A stretch of DNA of 64,000 nt from the NCBI RefSeq assembly GCF_016863135.1, contig NZ_BOOH01000070.1, positions 1 through 64,000 on the forward strand, given 5' to 3'. Numbering within the stretch: the first letter of the stretch is position 1; each line of letters opens with the position of its first letter. The DNA comes from Planobispora longispora (lineage in GTDB: Bacteria; Actinomycetota; Actinomycetes; Streptosporangiales; Streptosporangiaceae). The notes beneath the pieces were generated by a model, which made no database searches, was not told the origin of the DNA, and saw only the letters and a program-made list of their open reading frames with translations. Positions 32,386-40,834 of the stretch are shown piece after piece. A program made the translations under genes and the position numbers.

Positions 32386-33619
32386 TGCAGCGACCCAGGC
32401 CGCGGTCCGCCGAGTCGCGGTGGTGGACGAAGTTCGGCGACAGCTGCTCGTCCTCGTAGTAACGGTGGAAGACGGGAGTCGCCGAGGCCGAGATGGGCGG
32501 GACGATCCAGCTCCAGTCGGCCGGGCAGGAGCGGCCCGCCCGCTCCTCCCGGTCCAGGTGGGTCAGGAAGCGCCGGGACTCGGTGTGGTGGTCGGTCATG
32601 GTCACCCCCGCCCGCTCGAAGGAGTGCAGCACGGCGATGTTCAGCTCCACCAGGGCGTAGTCCCGCCAGAGCGAGCGGTCGGTGCCGGTGTCCAGGCCCA
32701 TGGATCGGGCCACGGTCGGCAGGAGGTCGTAGCGGTCGGCGTCGGCCAGATTGCGCGCGCCGATCTCCGTTCCCATGTACCAGCCGTTGAACGGCGCCGC
32801 GCGGTAGCAGATCCCGCCGATCTCCAGGCACATGTTCGAGATGGCCGGTACGGCGTGCCAGCGGAGCCCGAGCCGTTCGAACCACGGATAGACCGGGTGG
32901 ACCAGAGGCACCTCCAGCACCGCGTCCCCGGGGATCGTCGACAGCAGCGGCGGCCCGTCCCCGATCGAGACGGCCAGCGGCAGCACGTCGAACGGGGTGC
33001 CGCCGCCTCCCGGCCAGCCGAGTTTGCGCAGCATGGTGGTGAAGCGGGCGTAACGGGGATCGCCGACGATCGAGCCGTCGTCCATCTCGTACCCGGCGTA
33101 CCTGATGAGCTGCTCGTTCCAGATCCTCGGGCCGGGGATCCCCGGCCGGTCGGGGGCGAACACGGTGATCGTCGGGCGGATGCGCCGGCCGGGCGCCGCG
33201 TCCCGCAGGTGGTTCACACACTCCACCGCGACCCCCTCGGGGGTGTCCACGTGCCTGCGGTCGCGTACGCGCAGCGAGCGCCAGTAGAGCCGCCCGATGC
33301 ACTTGCTGCTGTTACGCCAGGCGACCCGGGCGCCGAAGGCCAGCTCGCCGGGCGTGTGCGTGTAGGTCCCCGTTCTCGTGATCTCGGCCCGCACCTCCCG
33401 AAGACGCGGCTTCACCGGTCCCGCCGCGGGGTTCTCGGCGTGGAACATCGTCAGGAATTCCTCGGCAGCCGCCGGGTCGGCGTACGCTGCCGGACGTTCT
33501 GGGACTCCTCCGGGGAGACCGTGGACAGCATTGACACCATGGACCGGCTCCGGCGCTCTCCGCCGGGACCTCCGCCAGGTCAGCAACTGAACAACCACCC
33601 ATGCGTGGCTCACGGACAC
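32372..33619 (-). CDS. nos: Bacterial nitric oxide synthase (oxygenase domain only)
   Basis: The protein has the NOS haem-thiolate motif WRNSSKCIGRLYW, the substrate region PFNGWYMGTEIGARNL and the C-terminal SWIVPPISASATPVFHRYY. No reductase domain is present, as in other bacterial NOS, so electrons must come from cellular flavoproteins. It makes NO from arginine, with roles in stress protection or secondary metabolism. The N-terminus is unclear: the homologous frame begins near AAYADPAAAEEF, but the best start codons (ATG GTG TCA ATG near 33541) lie in another frame, reading MLSTVSPEESQNVRQ directly before it. One missing G at about 33487 would join them; otherwise a GTG at 33619 or 33613 is used. 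Confidence 0.88.
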   Translation of the reverse strand: MSVSHAWVVVQLLTWRRSRRRAPEPVHGVNAVHGLPGGVPERPAAYADPAAAEEFLTMFHAENPAAGPVKPRLREVRAEITRTGTYTHTPGELAFGARVAWRNSSKCIGRLYWRSLRVRDRRHVDTPEGVAVECVNHLRDAAPGRRIRPTITVFAPDRPGIPGPRIWNEQLIRYAGYEMDDGSIVGDPRYARFTTMLRKLGWPGGGGTPFDVLPLAVSIGDGPPLLSTIPGDAVLEVPLVHPVYPWFERLGLRWHAVPAISNMCLEIGGICYRAAPFNGWYMGTEIGARNLADADRYDLLPTVARSMGLDTGTDRSLWRDYALVELNIAVLHSFERAGVTMTDHHTESRRFLTHLDREERAGRSCPADWSWIVPPISASATPVFHRYYEDEQLSPNFVHHRDSADRGLGRCIALS

Positions 33620-34112
33620 AGCGGCCGTTCCGGGGCGGCGCGGTGCCCTATCCGCAGTGGCCCTTCCCCACTGCGATCGTCACAGTCCGCGGCGACCGCA
33701 CACCCGAGCCGTCCCGCCCGCATCCTCAGACACGGTCGCGACAACGCGGAGTGCAGTGGTCATCATCTTCCGTGATTCCCCATAATTTGTCCCCCAAAAG
33801 AGGACAGGAAACGGTCGAGGCTCTGGAAGCTCACCTCCAGAGCCTCGACCTCGCGGTTCCCACGACAGGATTCGAGCCAGAATCTCCCCGTTGCGATGAG
33901 TCCGTACGGTTTCAGGTATACGGCCCACCGGCCGATCGACCCCAGAGCCGTTCAGCCCCGTTCACCCGGTACGCCCCCCTTCGGCCACTCAGCCGATCAC
34001 GGCGTTGGCACAGGGCCGGGCCGCCCTCCGCATCACTCGCCAACGGGGACCGGCCGACTTCACTGCGACGACCGCCGACCGGGATCCCGGGGCGGATGCC
34101 GCATGACCGGTG
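33620..34112. other. Gene-free region with a strong hairpin and a weak tRNA-like trace
   Basis: The one long frame here has no support. A perfect 14-bp hairpin (33814-33849, arm GTCGAGGCTCTGGA, 8-base loop) could terminate minus-strand transcription, as it is followed on that strand by a T-rich stretch. Around 33858-33890 the sequence GACAGGATTCGAGCC resembles the T-arm end of a tRNA on the minus strand, but no cloverleaf forms. Confidence 0.5.
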
Positions 34113-34379
34113 TCACCTTCCGGAAAGAACCATGATCATGGTGTCGGAGTCCGGCCCCGATCCGACGGTTGTGAATCCTTCGGCGGCGTAGAGGCGGCGT
34201 GCGCGGTTGGCCCGCTCGACGCTCAGGCAGAGGACGCGGTCGCGGCTGACCGCTTCCCGGGCAGGATCCCAGTTCACAGCAGCCACGAGCATGTCCGTGA
34301 GGAAGTCCGCATCGTCGGCCGTTGCGATCCGCAACGAGTAACCGCCTTCACTCATACGGCGGATTCTGTCACCCGTCAT
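34113..34379 (-). pseudogene. Internally deleted GNAT acetyltransferase
   Basis: The 89-codon frame joins a GNAT N-terminus (SLRIATADDADFLTDMLVAA, then VNWDPAREAVSRDRVL) directly to a GNAT C-terminus (LSVERANRARRLYAAEGFTT). The central beta strands and the acetyl-CoA-binding loop (about 70 residues) are missing. It is probably non-functional. Confidence 0.7.
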
Positions 34380-34750
34380 GCCGGCGTCGCCCCGTGATCG
34401 CTTCCGGTCGCGGCACCAGTCGTCTCGCCGGGGAAATCCCCATTCCATGCCTTCTCGCTAAAGACGCATCCCGACTTCGGCTTCGGCGGACACGGCGGAG
34501 ACAATCGTGGTCAGCGCTCAGAACGTCAATCCGAACAACAGATAACGAGTGACGGCGCGGGTCGCATCACGCGTCGTCGTATCCACAGATCATCACGAAG
34601 GAGGCGGGCACTCGGCTCCCGCCACCGCGCGAACCGTCTACCGGCGCCGGCGCCGGATCCGGCCGGCCGTCGTCCGTGGAGCCGAGACCGTGGACGCCGT
34701 CTTCGGCGACGGTGACCCGAACCGGGGAGGGGCCCGTGGCTCCTCGGAAC
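34380..34750. other. No gene seen
   Basis: GC-rich spacer without supported coding frames or strong motifs, between the GNAT remnant and the tRNA-Asn terminator. Confidence 0.5.
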
Positions 34751-34751
34751 G

Positions 34752-34792
34752 ACTCAGGCCCCCTACCTTCGATCGAGGTAGAGGGCCTGAGC
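34752..34792 (-). terminator. Terminator of the tRNA-Asn gene
   Basis: GCTCAGGCCCTCTACCT pairs with AGGTAGGGGGCCTGAGT (one mismatch, loop CGATCGA) 25 bases downstream of the tRNA 3' end on the minus strand. Confidence 0.7.
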
Positions 34793-34816
34793 TATGCGTT
34801 CCTAAGTTTTACCAAG

Positions 34817-34889
34817 CTCCCGCGATAGGACTCGAACCTATAACCTGCCGGTTAACAGCCGGCTGCTCTGCCGATTGAGCTACACGGGA
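34817..34889 (-). tRNA. tRNA-Asn(GTT)
   Basis: A 73-base cloverleaf: acceptor TCCCGTG with CGCGGGA, anticodon loop CTGTTAA with GTT, T arm ATAGGTTCGAGTCCTAT, discriminator G. CCA is not encoded. Confidence 0.95.
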
Positions 34890-35079
34890 TCGTGCTTGCC
34901 CCGCCTGACCGGGGATTTCTCCCCGCTCCCTGCGGCGCATGAATAGATTAGCGCACTCTGAGAGTCCGTGTCGCATCGGAGACTCCGGGGTAGGTCCGAA
35001 CCGAAGACCCGGGAGAGAGCGGAGAGGAATCGCGATCCGTGGGTAGGGTCCGGCCTGAGCACGCCTGTGGGAGGTAGAG

Positions 35080-35358
35080 ATGTACCGAGTAATGTTCTGT
35101 GCGGGCCTGGCGGTGGGCTACGTCCTGGGAAGCCGAGCCGGCCGGGAGCGCTACGAGCAGATCAAGCGGATGGCCCAGCGGGTCACCGACAACCCGTCCG
35201 TGCAGGAGGCCGCCGGTCTGGTCGGCGCGCAGGTCTCCCGGGTGACCACGATGGCCAAGGAGCAGGTGGCCAGCCACCTGCCCGGCTCCCACGGGTCGCA
35301 GCACGACGAGAGCGGCACCGGCTGGCCGGACGAGGTGAAGACGGCCTCGCCCTACTGA
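35080..35358 (+). CDS. YtxH-like small membrane-associated protein
   Basis: A 92-residue protein; ATG 35080 follows GGGAGG. It begins with a short hydrophobic segment (VMFCAGLAVGYVLGSRAG) and continues with an amphipathic helix (REERYEQ-like RERYEQIKRMAQRV). The AVGYVLGSRAGRERY pattern is typical of actinobacterial YtxH-type proteins. Function unknown. Confidence 0.75.
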   Translation: MYRVMFCAGLAVGYVLGSRAGRERYEQIKRMAQRVTDNPSVQEAAGLVGAQVSRVTTMAKEQVASHLPGSHGSQHDESGTGWPDEVKTASPY

Positions 35359-35385
35359 GGCGATGACGTCACCCCACCGGTGAGA

Positions 35386-35422
35386 GAACGGCCTCGCCCG
35401 CTGACGCCGGGTGAGGCCGTTC
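35386..35422 (+). terminator. Terminator-like hairpin after the YtxH-like gene
   Basis: GAACGGCCTCGCCCG pairs with CGGGTGAGGCCGTTC with one mismatch around a 7-base loop. It has no U tract. Confidence 0.6.
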
Positions 35423-35484
35423 GCCCGGGAGCTCGGGATCCCCAGATCGCTCACGGGCTCCGGGTTGTCCACATCACTCACGGT

Positions 35485-35541
35485 TCGGGGACCCTCAGAG
35501 CGCTCGCGGACTCGGGGACCCTCAGAGCGCTCACGGGCTCG
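35485..35541. repeat. 27-bp tandem duplication
   Basis: TCGGGGACCCTCAGAGCGCT starts at 35485 and again at 35512, immediately beyond the 3' end of the gene at 35549. Confidence 0.75.
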
Positions 35542-35548
35542 GGCTCCC

Positions 35549-36010
35549 TCAGACGCCGAAACTCCGGCGGACCCCCTCCAACGCCTGCTCGGCCAGCGCC
35601 CGCAGGCCGGGATCCCCGGGATCGAGCCCCTCGTCGAAGACGAACTCCCACACCGTCCGGTCGTCCTCCGCCCGCCGGGCCACCAGCCGCACTCCCCCGC
35701 GCACGTCCAGCGGGACGTACTGGCTGACCAGGATCGAGGCGGTCACCCTCTCCCGCACGGCCTCCGGCACCCGGCCCGGCTCGGGCAGCAGGGCCCGGTG
35801 CGTCCGCCCGTCCGTGGTCACGACCGTCAGCCCCTCCTCGTCCCACACGCCGCGGTCCACCTGGAACCACGGGAGCCTGGTCCCGCCGAGGTAGAGCGCG
35901 CGGTCGGTGGCGATCACATGGCCGTCGGGGCCCTTGGCGTGGGTCAGCACCCGGTCGGCGGGGTCCACGGCTGCGCGGACCTCGGCGGGCGTGCGGTTGA
36001 AGAGCTTCAC
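35549..36010 (-). CDS. Conserved actinobacterial hypothetical protein
   Basis: A 153-residue protein from ATG 36010. It alternates short strands (VIATDRALYLGGTRLPWFQV, WDEEGLTVVTTDGR) in the manner of PH-like or small beta-barrel domains, then a helix (ALAEQALEGVRRSF). It resembles widespread actinobacterial proteins of unknown function. It follows the GH63-like gene by 23 bp on the same strand, so co-transcription is likely. Confidence 0.7.
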   Translation of the reverse strand: MKLFNRTPAEVRAAVDPADRVLTHAKGPDGHVIATDRALYLGGTRLPWFQVDRGVWDEEGLTVVTTDGRTHRALLPEPGRVPEAVRERVTASILVSQYVPLDVRGGVRLVARRAEDDRTVWEFVFDEGLDPGDPGLRALAEQALEGVRRSFGV

Positions 36011-36033
36011 CCCTCCACGCTACTCACACCCGC

Positions 36034-37362
36034 TCATGCTCCCCCGCCCGCCGCCTCCTCGGTCTCCGCGAGCTCGGCCTCCGCGAGCAGGTCGAGGGTG
36101 AGCGCCGCCGACCAGGAGAAGTCCCGGCCGCCCCGGCCGCTGCCGTCGAAGGGGTCGAAGCACTCGCGGAAGCCCGCCTGCCGTACCAGGCGGAGGGTGG
36201 CCGTGCCCAGCTGCCGGACCAGGTCCGCCCGGCCGTGTACGGCGGCCGCCCGGCGCAGCAGCCAGTTGGTGTTCACCCACGACGGGCCCCGCCAGTACCG
36301 GGAGCGGTCGAACTGGGGCGCCCGGATCTCGCAGCTGGGCACCGGGTATCCGGCCGCGCCCATGAAACGGGGCGACTCCAGCGTGTCCAGCAGCTCGTCC
36401 ACCCGGTCGCCGGGCAGGCCGGGGTCGAGCAGCGGCCCGAAACCGCCGATCGTGCGGATCGGGATCAGCCGGTCGCCGCGCAGGTCGCGGGCGTGGAACA
36501 GGCCGTCGGCCCAGAGGCGGTCCAGCAGCGCCGCACGGATCCGCGCGGCCGCCTCCTCGTGCTGCCGGGGGTCGTCCCCGGCCGCCGCGGCCAGCTCGGC
36601 CAGCGCGTGGCAGGAGGCCAGCCAGATCCCGTTGAACATCGGGTCCTCGACCGCGAACGGGTGGTCCAGGCGCAGGTAGGACCCGTCGTAGCCGGAGTCG
36701 CGGTAGCGCAGCGCCAGCCAGACGTAGCGGTCGTGGTGGCTGTCGGGGTGCCGCTCGGGGAGCTCCTCGCGCCGGTAGGCGTAGCGGACCGTGGGCAGCG
36801 CCTCCAGCGGCTCGTCCCACGCGGGGCTGTCGTCCATCCCGGACTCCCACGGGTGCACGATCGCGGCCAGCCCCGCGCCGCCCAGGTCCCTGGTCGTGGC
36901 GAGGTAGTCGTGCTGGGCCACCAGCATCGGGTAGACCCGCCGGACGAGGGCGGCGGCCTCGGCGCGGTCCACCGCGTACCGCCACACCTGCCACAGGGCC
37001 AGGGCGTGCAGGGGCGGCTGGGTCAGTCCCGAGGTGAGCACGTCATTGGGGGCCGCCGGATGGTCGTGGGAGCGCCAGACGGACGGGCCGGGGAAGTACG
37101 CCTCGGCGTGGGCGGGGTGGAAGACGATGTGCGGCACCATGCCGGTGCGCCACTGCCCGGACAGCAGGCTGAGCAGTTCGGCTGCGGCCCTGCGGGTGTC
37201 CCGGCGGGCCACCCCGATGGTCACGAAGGCGGAGTCCCAGCTCCACTGGTGCGGGTAGAGGCCGGGTGCGGGCACGGTGGCGGACCCCGTCCGGTTCGCG
37301 TCGAGCACGGACCACGCCTCGCGCCCGAGCGCGGCGTCGTCTACGGCCGGCCGCGCTTCCAT
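36034..37362 (-). CDS. GH63/MGH1-like glycoside hydrolase
   Basis: A 442-residue alpha/alpha-toroid enzyme with GLYPHQWSWDSAFV, HPWESGMDDSPAWD and YWRGPSWVNTNWLL. These motifs match the GH63 and mannosylglycerate-hydrolase-like (MGH1) clan; the Asp of WDSAF and the acid in HPWESGMD are the likely catalytic region. There is no signal peptide, so it acts in the cytoplasm, perhaps on mannosyl- or glucosylglycerate or short alpha-glucosides. Confidence 0.85.
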   Translation of the reverse strand: MEARPAVDDAALGREAWSVLDANRTGSATVPAPGLYPHQWSWDSAFVTIGVARRDTRRAAAELLSLLSGQWRTGMVPHIVFHPAHAEAYFPGPSVWRSHDHPAAPNDVLTSGLTQPPLHALALWQVWRYAVDRAEAAALVRRVYPMLVAQHDYLATTRDLGGAGLAAIVHPWESGMDDSPAWDEPLEALPTVRYAYRREELPERHPDSHHDRYVWLALRYRDSGYDGSYLRLDHPFAVEDPMFNGIWLASCHALAELAAAAGDDPRQHEEAAARIRAALLDRLWADGLFHARDLRGDRLIPIRTIGGFGPLLDPGLPGDRVDELLDTLESPRFMGAAGYPVPSCEIRAPQFDRSRYWRGPSWVNTNWLLRRAAAVHGRADLVRQLGTATLRLVRQAGFRECFDPFDGSGRGGRDFSWSAALTLDLLAEAELAETEEAAGGGA

Positions 37363-37386
37363 CTGCCCAGTCTGCGCCGTTATCCG

Positions 37387-38595
37387 CTAAGAAAACAGGG
37401 TCTCGCCCCAGAAGGATCCCGGCGTCACTCCGCCGGGGCAGGCCCAGATGCCCGATCCGACGTGCTGGATGTACTCGTTGAGCGGGTCCCGGGCGGCCAG
37501 CGCCCGCTGGATGGGGATGAACCCCTTCTCCGGGTCGCGCTGGTAGGCCAGGAAGAACAGGCCCGCCTCCAGCCGCCCCAGGCCGTCGCTGCCGTCTGTG
37601 AAGGAGTAGCCCCGCCGCAGGATCGTCGCCCCGCCCAGCGAGTCGGGATGGGCCAGCCGGACGTGGGCGTCGGCGGGGAGCTTGTCCAGCGGGACCGGAT
37701 CGTGCTCGCGGGCGGCGCCGTACGGCGCGCCCTCCCGCTTGGTCCGGCCGAAGATGTCCTCCTGCTCCTTCAGGGAGGTGCGGTCCCACGTCTCGATGTG
37801 CATCCGGATCCGCCGGGCCACCAGGTAGGACCCGCCGCGCAGCCACTCGGGCCCCTCCCCGCCCACCCAGACGTGGGCGTCCAGCGCGGCCCGGTCGGTC
37901 CCGGCGATGTTGCGGGTCCCGTCCTTGAAGCCCATCAGGTTGCGCGGGGTCTGCGCCTGCGGCGTGGTCGAGGACGTCTTGCCGAAGCCGAGCTGGGACC
38001 ATCGCACCGAGGCCGTGCCGAAGGCGATCCGCGCGAGGTTCCGTACGGCGTGCACGGCGACCTGCGGGTCGTCGGCGCACGCCTGCACGCAGATGTCGCC
38101 GCCGCTGCGGGCCGGGTCGAGCTTGTCGGCGGGGAAGCGCGGCAGCTCCTTCAGCCGGTCGGGCGCGGGCAGTCCGAGCCGCTCGAAGAAGGAGGGGCCG
38201 AAGCCGACCGTCAGCGTGAGCCGCGAGGCGGGCAGTTCGAGGGCTTCTCCGGTGTCGTCCGGCGGAGCCAGCTCCGCCCCGGTCGCCCCGCCTCCGATTT
38301 CCTGCCCCGCGGTCATCCGCACGGCCGCCGCGGTCCACTCGCGCATCAGCTCCGCCGCCTTCGCGGGCGAGTCTGTGCCGAGGTCGAAGGCGGCGAAGTG
38401 CAGCCGGTCCTGGACGGGCGTGGCGATACCGGCCTGGTGCGGGCCGTGGAACGGGATCGGGCCGCCCGGGGCGTCCGCGTGGACCGGCCCGGTCTCGGCG
38501 AGCTTCGCCATACCGGCGCCGGCGCCGACGGCGACCCCGGCGCCCACCGCCAGTCCCGCCCCGGTCAGGAGCCTGCGACGGCTGAGGTCGGCCAT
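37387..38595 (-). CDS. efeB: Tat-exported DyP-type peroxidase, EfeB
   Basis: ATG 38595 gives 402 residues starting with a Tat signal (LSRRRLLTGAGLAVGAGVAV). The DyP signature GFKDGTRNI and later strands (SYLVARRIRMHIETWDRTSL, then GLFFLAYQRDPEKGFIPIQR) identify an EfeB-type haem peroxidase. In EfeUOB systems EfeB works outside the membrane with EfeO and the permease EfeU in ferrous iron uptake, or takes iron from haem. It follows efeO by about 60 bp on the same strand. No EfeU gene is present in the window. Confidence 0.93.
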   Translation of the reverse strand: MADLSRRRLLTGAGLAVGAGVAVGAGAGMAKLAETGPVHADAPGGPIPFHGPHQAGIATPVQDRLHFAAFDLGTDSPAKAAELMREWTAAAVRMTAGQEIGGGATGAELAPPDDTGEALELPASRLTLTVGFGPSFFERLGLPAPDRLKELPRFPADKLDPARSGGDICVQACADDPQVAVHAVRNLARIAFGTASVRWSQLGFGKTSSTTPQAQTPRNLMGFKDGTRNIAGTDRAALDAHVWVGGEGPEWLRGGSYLVARRIRMHIETWDRTSLKEQEDIFGRTKREGAPYGAAREHDPVPLDKLPADAHVRLAHPDSLGGATILRRGYSFTDGSDGLGRLEAGLFFLAYQRDPEKGFIPIQRALAARDPLNEYIQHVGSGIWACPGGVTPGSFWGETLFS

Positions 38596-38654
38596 GTTCC
38601 CCTCCTCGTTCCTCCTCCCGGCCGCGGGTCCCGCCGCCGGGCCCGTGGCGCGGA

Positions 38655-39839
38655 TCAGCCCGCGACGACCGCGGCCAGGCCGGACAGCGGCTCGGCCAGC
38701 GCGTTGACCGCGTCGGCGAGCTCCTTGACCTGTTCCTTGGACAGCTCCGTGTAGGAGACGAATCCGTCGCCCTCGGCGTACTTGCCGAGCAGGGTGTTCA
38801 GCTCGGCGAACTCGGCGTCCAGGGTGGTGACCAGCGCGGGGTTCTTCTCCATCACGATCGGGGTGAGGAGCTGGTAGACCTTGAACGCGCCGTCCACGTT
38901 GGCCTTGAAGTCCCACAGGTCGGTGTGGGAGAAGGCCTCTTCCTCCCCGGTCACCTTCCCGGTGGCCACCTCGTCGAGGAGTTCCTTGGCGCCGTTGGCC
39001 ATGGAGCTGGCGGTGATCTCGGCGGTGGGCAGCTTCTTCTTGAGCGCGTCGAGGTCCTCGAGGAGCCGGTCGCCGTACTTCGACTCCTTGCCGAGGGTGC
39101 CCGGCGCCTTCCACAGCGCCTTCTCCAGGCGGTGCCAGCCGGTCCACTCGGCGCCCTCCTCCAGGTCGGCCTCGCGCAGGTCGACCTTGGGGTCGATGTC
39201 GCCGAAGGCCTCGGCCACCGGCTCGATCCGCTCCCAGCCGACCCGGCTCGGGGCGTAGAGGTCCTTGGCCTTCCCGAGGTCGCCCTTCTCGACCGCGGCG
39301 ACGAAGTCCTCGGTCTTGGCGATGCTGTCGTCGACCTGCTCGGCGATGTAGGTGCGGTAGTCCTCGACGGCGCGGGTGATGCGCGGGTCGGTCTGGGCGG
39401 TCAGCTCGCCGGTGACCGTGATGTCCTGGCGGATGCCGTCACCCTCGTGGTTGGGCTTGCAGGCGACCTGGTAGGCGCCCGCGCCGAGCTCGACGACCAG
39501 GTCGGCGGTGGCGCCGGGGGCGATGTTGGCCCGCTCGCTGACCACGGTCTTGTCGGCGCGGAAGACGTAGAGCCAGGTGGGCTCCTTGCCGTTGTTCGTG
39601 AGCTTGAAGCTGATCACACCCGCGGGCAGCGCGGTCTTGGCCGGGACGCAGGTGGTGTCGGTGGCCGCGACCTCCACGGTCTCGGTGACCTTCCCGGTCG
39701 GCGCGGGCTGCGGCGCGACGGCGGCGCTGCCGCTGCCGCTGGCCGAGCCGCCGTCGGCGCCGTCGTCACCCGAGCCGCACGCGGTGAGGGCGAGGGCGAG
39801 CAGACCGCAGGCGGCCGTGGAACGGAGGACGAGGCGCAT
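38655..39839 (-). CDS. efeO: Iron uptake lipoprotein EfeO (cupredoxin plus M75 domain)
   Basis: The 394-residue lipoprotein has the lipobox LALTACG, a cupredoxin-like domain (about 50-150: VTETVEVAATDTTCVPAKTA, KPNHEGDGIRQDITV) and an M75 peptidase-like domain with the GWHRLEKALW (HxxE) metal motif. It binds iron in the periplasmic-like space for transport. First gene of the efeO-efeB pair, behind an iron box. Confidence 0.93.
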   Translation of the reverse strand: MRLVLRSTAACGLLALALTACGSGDDGADGGSASGSGSAAVAPQPAPTGKVTETVEVAATDTTCVPAKTALPAGVISFKLTNNGKEPTWLYVFRADKTVVSERANIAPGATADLVVELGAGAYQVACKPNHEGDGIRQDITVTGELTAQTDPRITRAVEDYRTYIAEQVDDSIAKTEDFVAAVEKGDLGKAKDLYAPSRVGWERIEPVAEAFGDIDPKVDLREADLEEGAEWTGWHRLEKALWKAPGTLGKESKYGDRLLEDLDALKKKLPTAEITASSMANGAKELLDEVATGKVTGEEEAFSHTDLWDFKANVDGAFKVYQLLTPIVMEKNPALVTTLDAEFAELNTLLGKYAEGDGFVSYTELSKEQVKELADAVNALAEPLSGLAAVVAG

Positions 39840-39858
39840 AGAAGCTCCTGGGTGTCAG

Positions 39859-39877
39859 TTAGGCATCCCTAACCTAG
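39859..39877. promoter_or_regulatory. Iron box (DmdR/IdeR-type) upstream of efeO
   Basis: On the minus strand CTAGGTTAGGGATGCCTAA resembles the 19-bp DmdR/IdeR consensus TTAGGTTAGGCTAACCTAA. It lies 20 bp before the efeO start, so iron-dependent repression is expected. Confidence 0.75.
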
Positions 39878-39930
39878 CTTTCCCCAACCTATGATCGTCA
39901 ACAACCTCCGATCGCCGGCCCGGGCCGCTT

Positions 39931-40710
39931 TCAGGTCGCCGTGGTACGGGCCACCGCGTGGTAGAGCAGATCGACGAGCTGGTCCTCGTACCCGGGGTCG
40001 TCCACGGCCTTGCCGCTCGTCACCCGGAGGAAGACCGAGCCGACCAGCAGTTCGAACACGGCCTCGTGGTCGACGCCGGGCCGCAGGTCGCCCCGGGCGG
40101 CGGCGGCCTCGAGGGTCTTGGCGAAGTGCCTCCTCCGCGGCCCGACCAGGTGCGCGCGGAAGTCGTCCGCCGCGGACCCGCCCCGCCGTCCGCCCCCGCC
40201 CTCGACCCCGTCACCGTCGCTGTCCCCGTCCCCGTCCCTGTCGCTGTCGCTGTCACGTGAATCGCCGCCCGCCCGCGATCGCCTCTCGTCCTGCATGTCT
40301 CCCAGGAGCCCGGGGAACGCCGCGGCGATCTCCGGGCGGCCGAACCGGGCGAGCACGGCCCGCGTCCAGGCCCGCAGGTCTTCGCGGAGATCCCCGCAGT
40401 CGCGCAGCGCCGTGGAGTCGGAGTGCGCGAACAGCGCGTACGCCACGATCTCGGCCTTGGACTTCCAGCGCCGGTAGATCGCGGGCCTGCTCACCCCGGA
40501 GCGCCGGGCGACGGCCTCGATGGTCGTCTGCCGGTAGCCCGCCTCCAGCAGCGACTCGATCGTGGCGCGCGTGACCCGCTCCTCGATCCCGGGGTCGCGC
40601 GGGCGCCCCTTGACGGCCTCCGGGCGCCCGATTCCCGGCCGTCCGCTCCCCGGCGGCCCGTCCTCCGGCGGGCCGTTCTCCGATCGCCCATTGACAGGAG
40701 CCTCGCTCAC
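39931..40710 (-). CDS. TetR/AcrR-family regulator with a low-complexity insert
   Basis: GTG 40710, with GGAGG 11 bases upstream, gives 259 residues. A Pro/Gly-rich N-terminal extension of about 35 residues precedes the HTH (ATIESLLEAGYRQTTIEAVA, then SGVSRPAIYRRWKSK). The ligand-binding domain has a C-terminal TetR_C part (DDFRAHLVGPRRRHFAKTL and on). An insert of about 30 residues rich in Asp, Ser and Gly (DSRDSDSDRDGDGDSDGDG, coded near 40180-40260) interrupts it. It is divergent from surE; a 9-bp inverted repeat between them is the likely operator. Confidence 0.88.
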   Translation of the reverse strand: MSEAPVNGRSENGPPEDGPPGSGRPGIGRPEAVKGRPRDPGIEERVTRATIESLLEAGYRQTTIEAVARRSGVSRPAIYRRWKSKAEIVAYALFAHSDSTALRDCGDLREDLRAWTRAVLARFGRPEIAAAFPGLLGDMQDERRSRAGGDSRDSDSDRDGDGDSDGDGVEGGGGRRGGSAADDFRAHLVGPRRRHFAKTLEAAAARGDLRPGVDHEAVFELLVGSVFLRVTSGKAVDDPGYEDQLVDLLYHAVARTTAT

Positions 40711-40730
40711 TTCGACACTGCCTCCATATA

Positions 40731-40752
40731 CGTTCCGTTCTGTAACGTAACG
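40731..40752. promoter_or_regulatory. TetR operator candidate in the tetR-surE divergent region
   Basis: CGTTCCGTT and AACGTAACG form a 9-bp inverted repeat with one mismatch and a 4-base spacer, 21 bp upstream of the tetR start. Confidence 0.65.
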
Positions 40753-40834
40753 AAAAGGTCCTCCCGTGCCGCAGGCGCGACGGCACGGGCCGGCCCGGCA
40801 GGCGACTCCCCCCAGGATCCCCAAGGAGGCCAGC

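Noticed and set aside
33858-33920. tRNA-like sequence behind NOS
   Set aside because: Only a T-arm-like segment is visible; acceptor and anticodon arms do not pair, so I do not call a tRNA or an att site.
33601-34191. A 196-codon plus-strand frame after NOS
   Set aside because: It reads through a 14-bp hairpin and the GNAT remnant in antisense; the translation is low in hydrophobic core residues and has no start signal.
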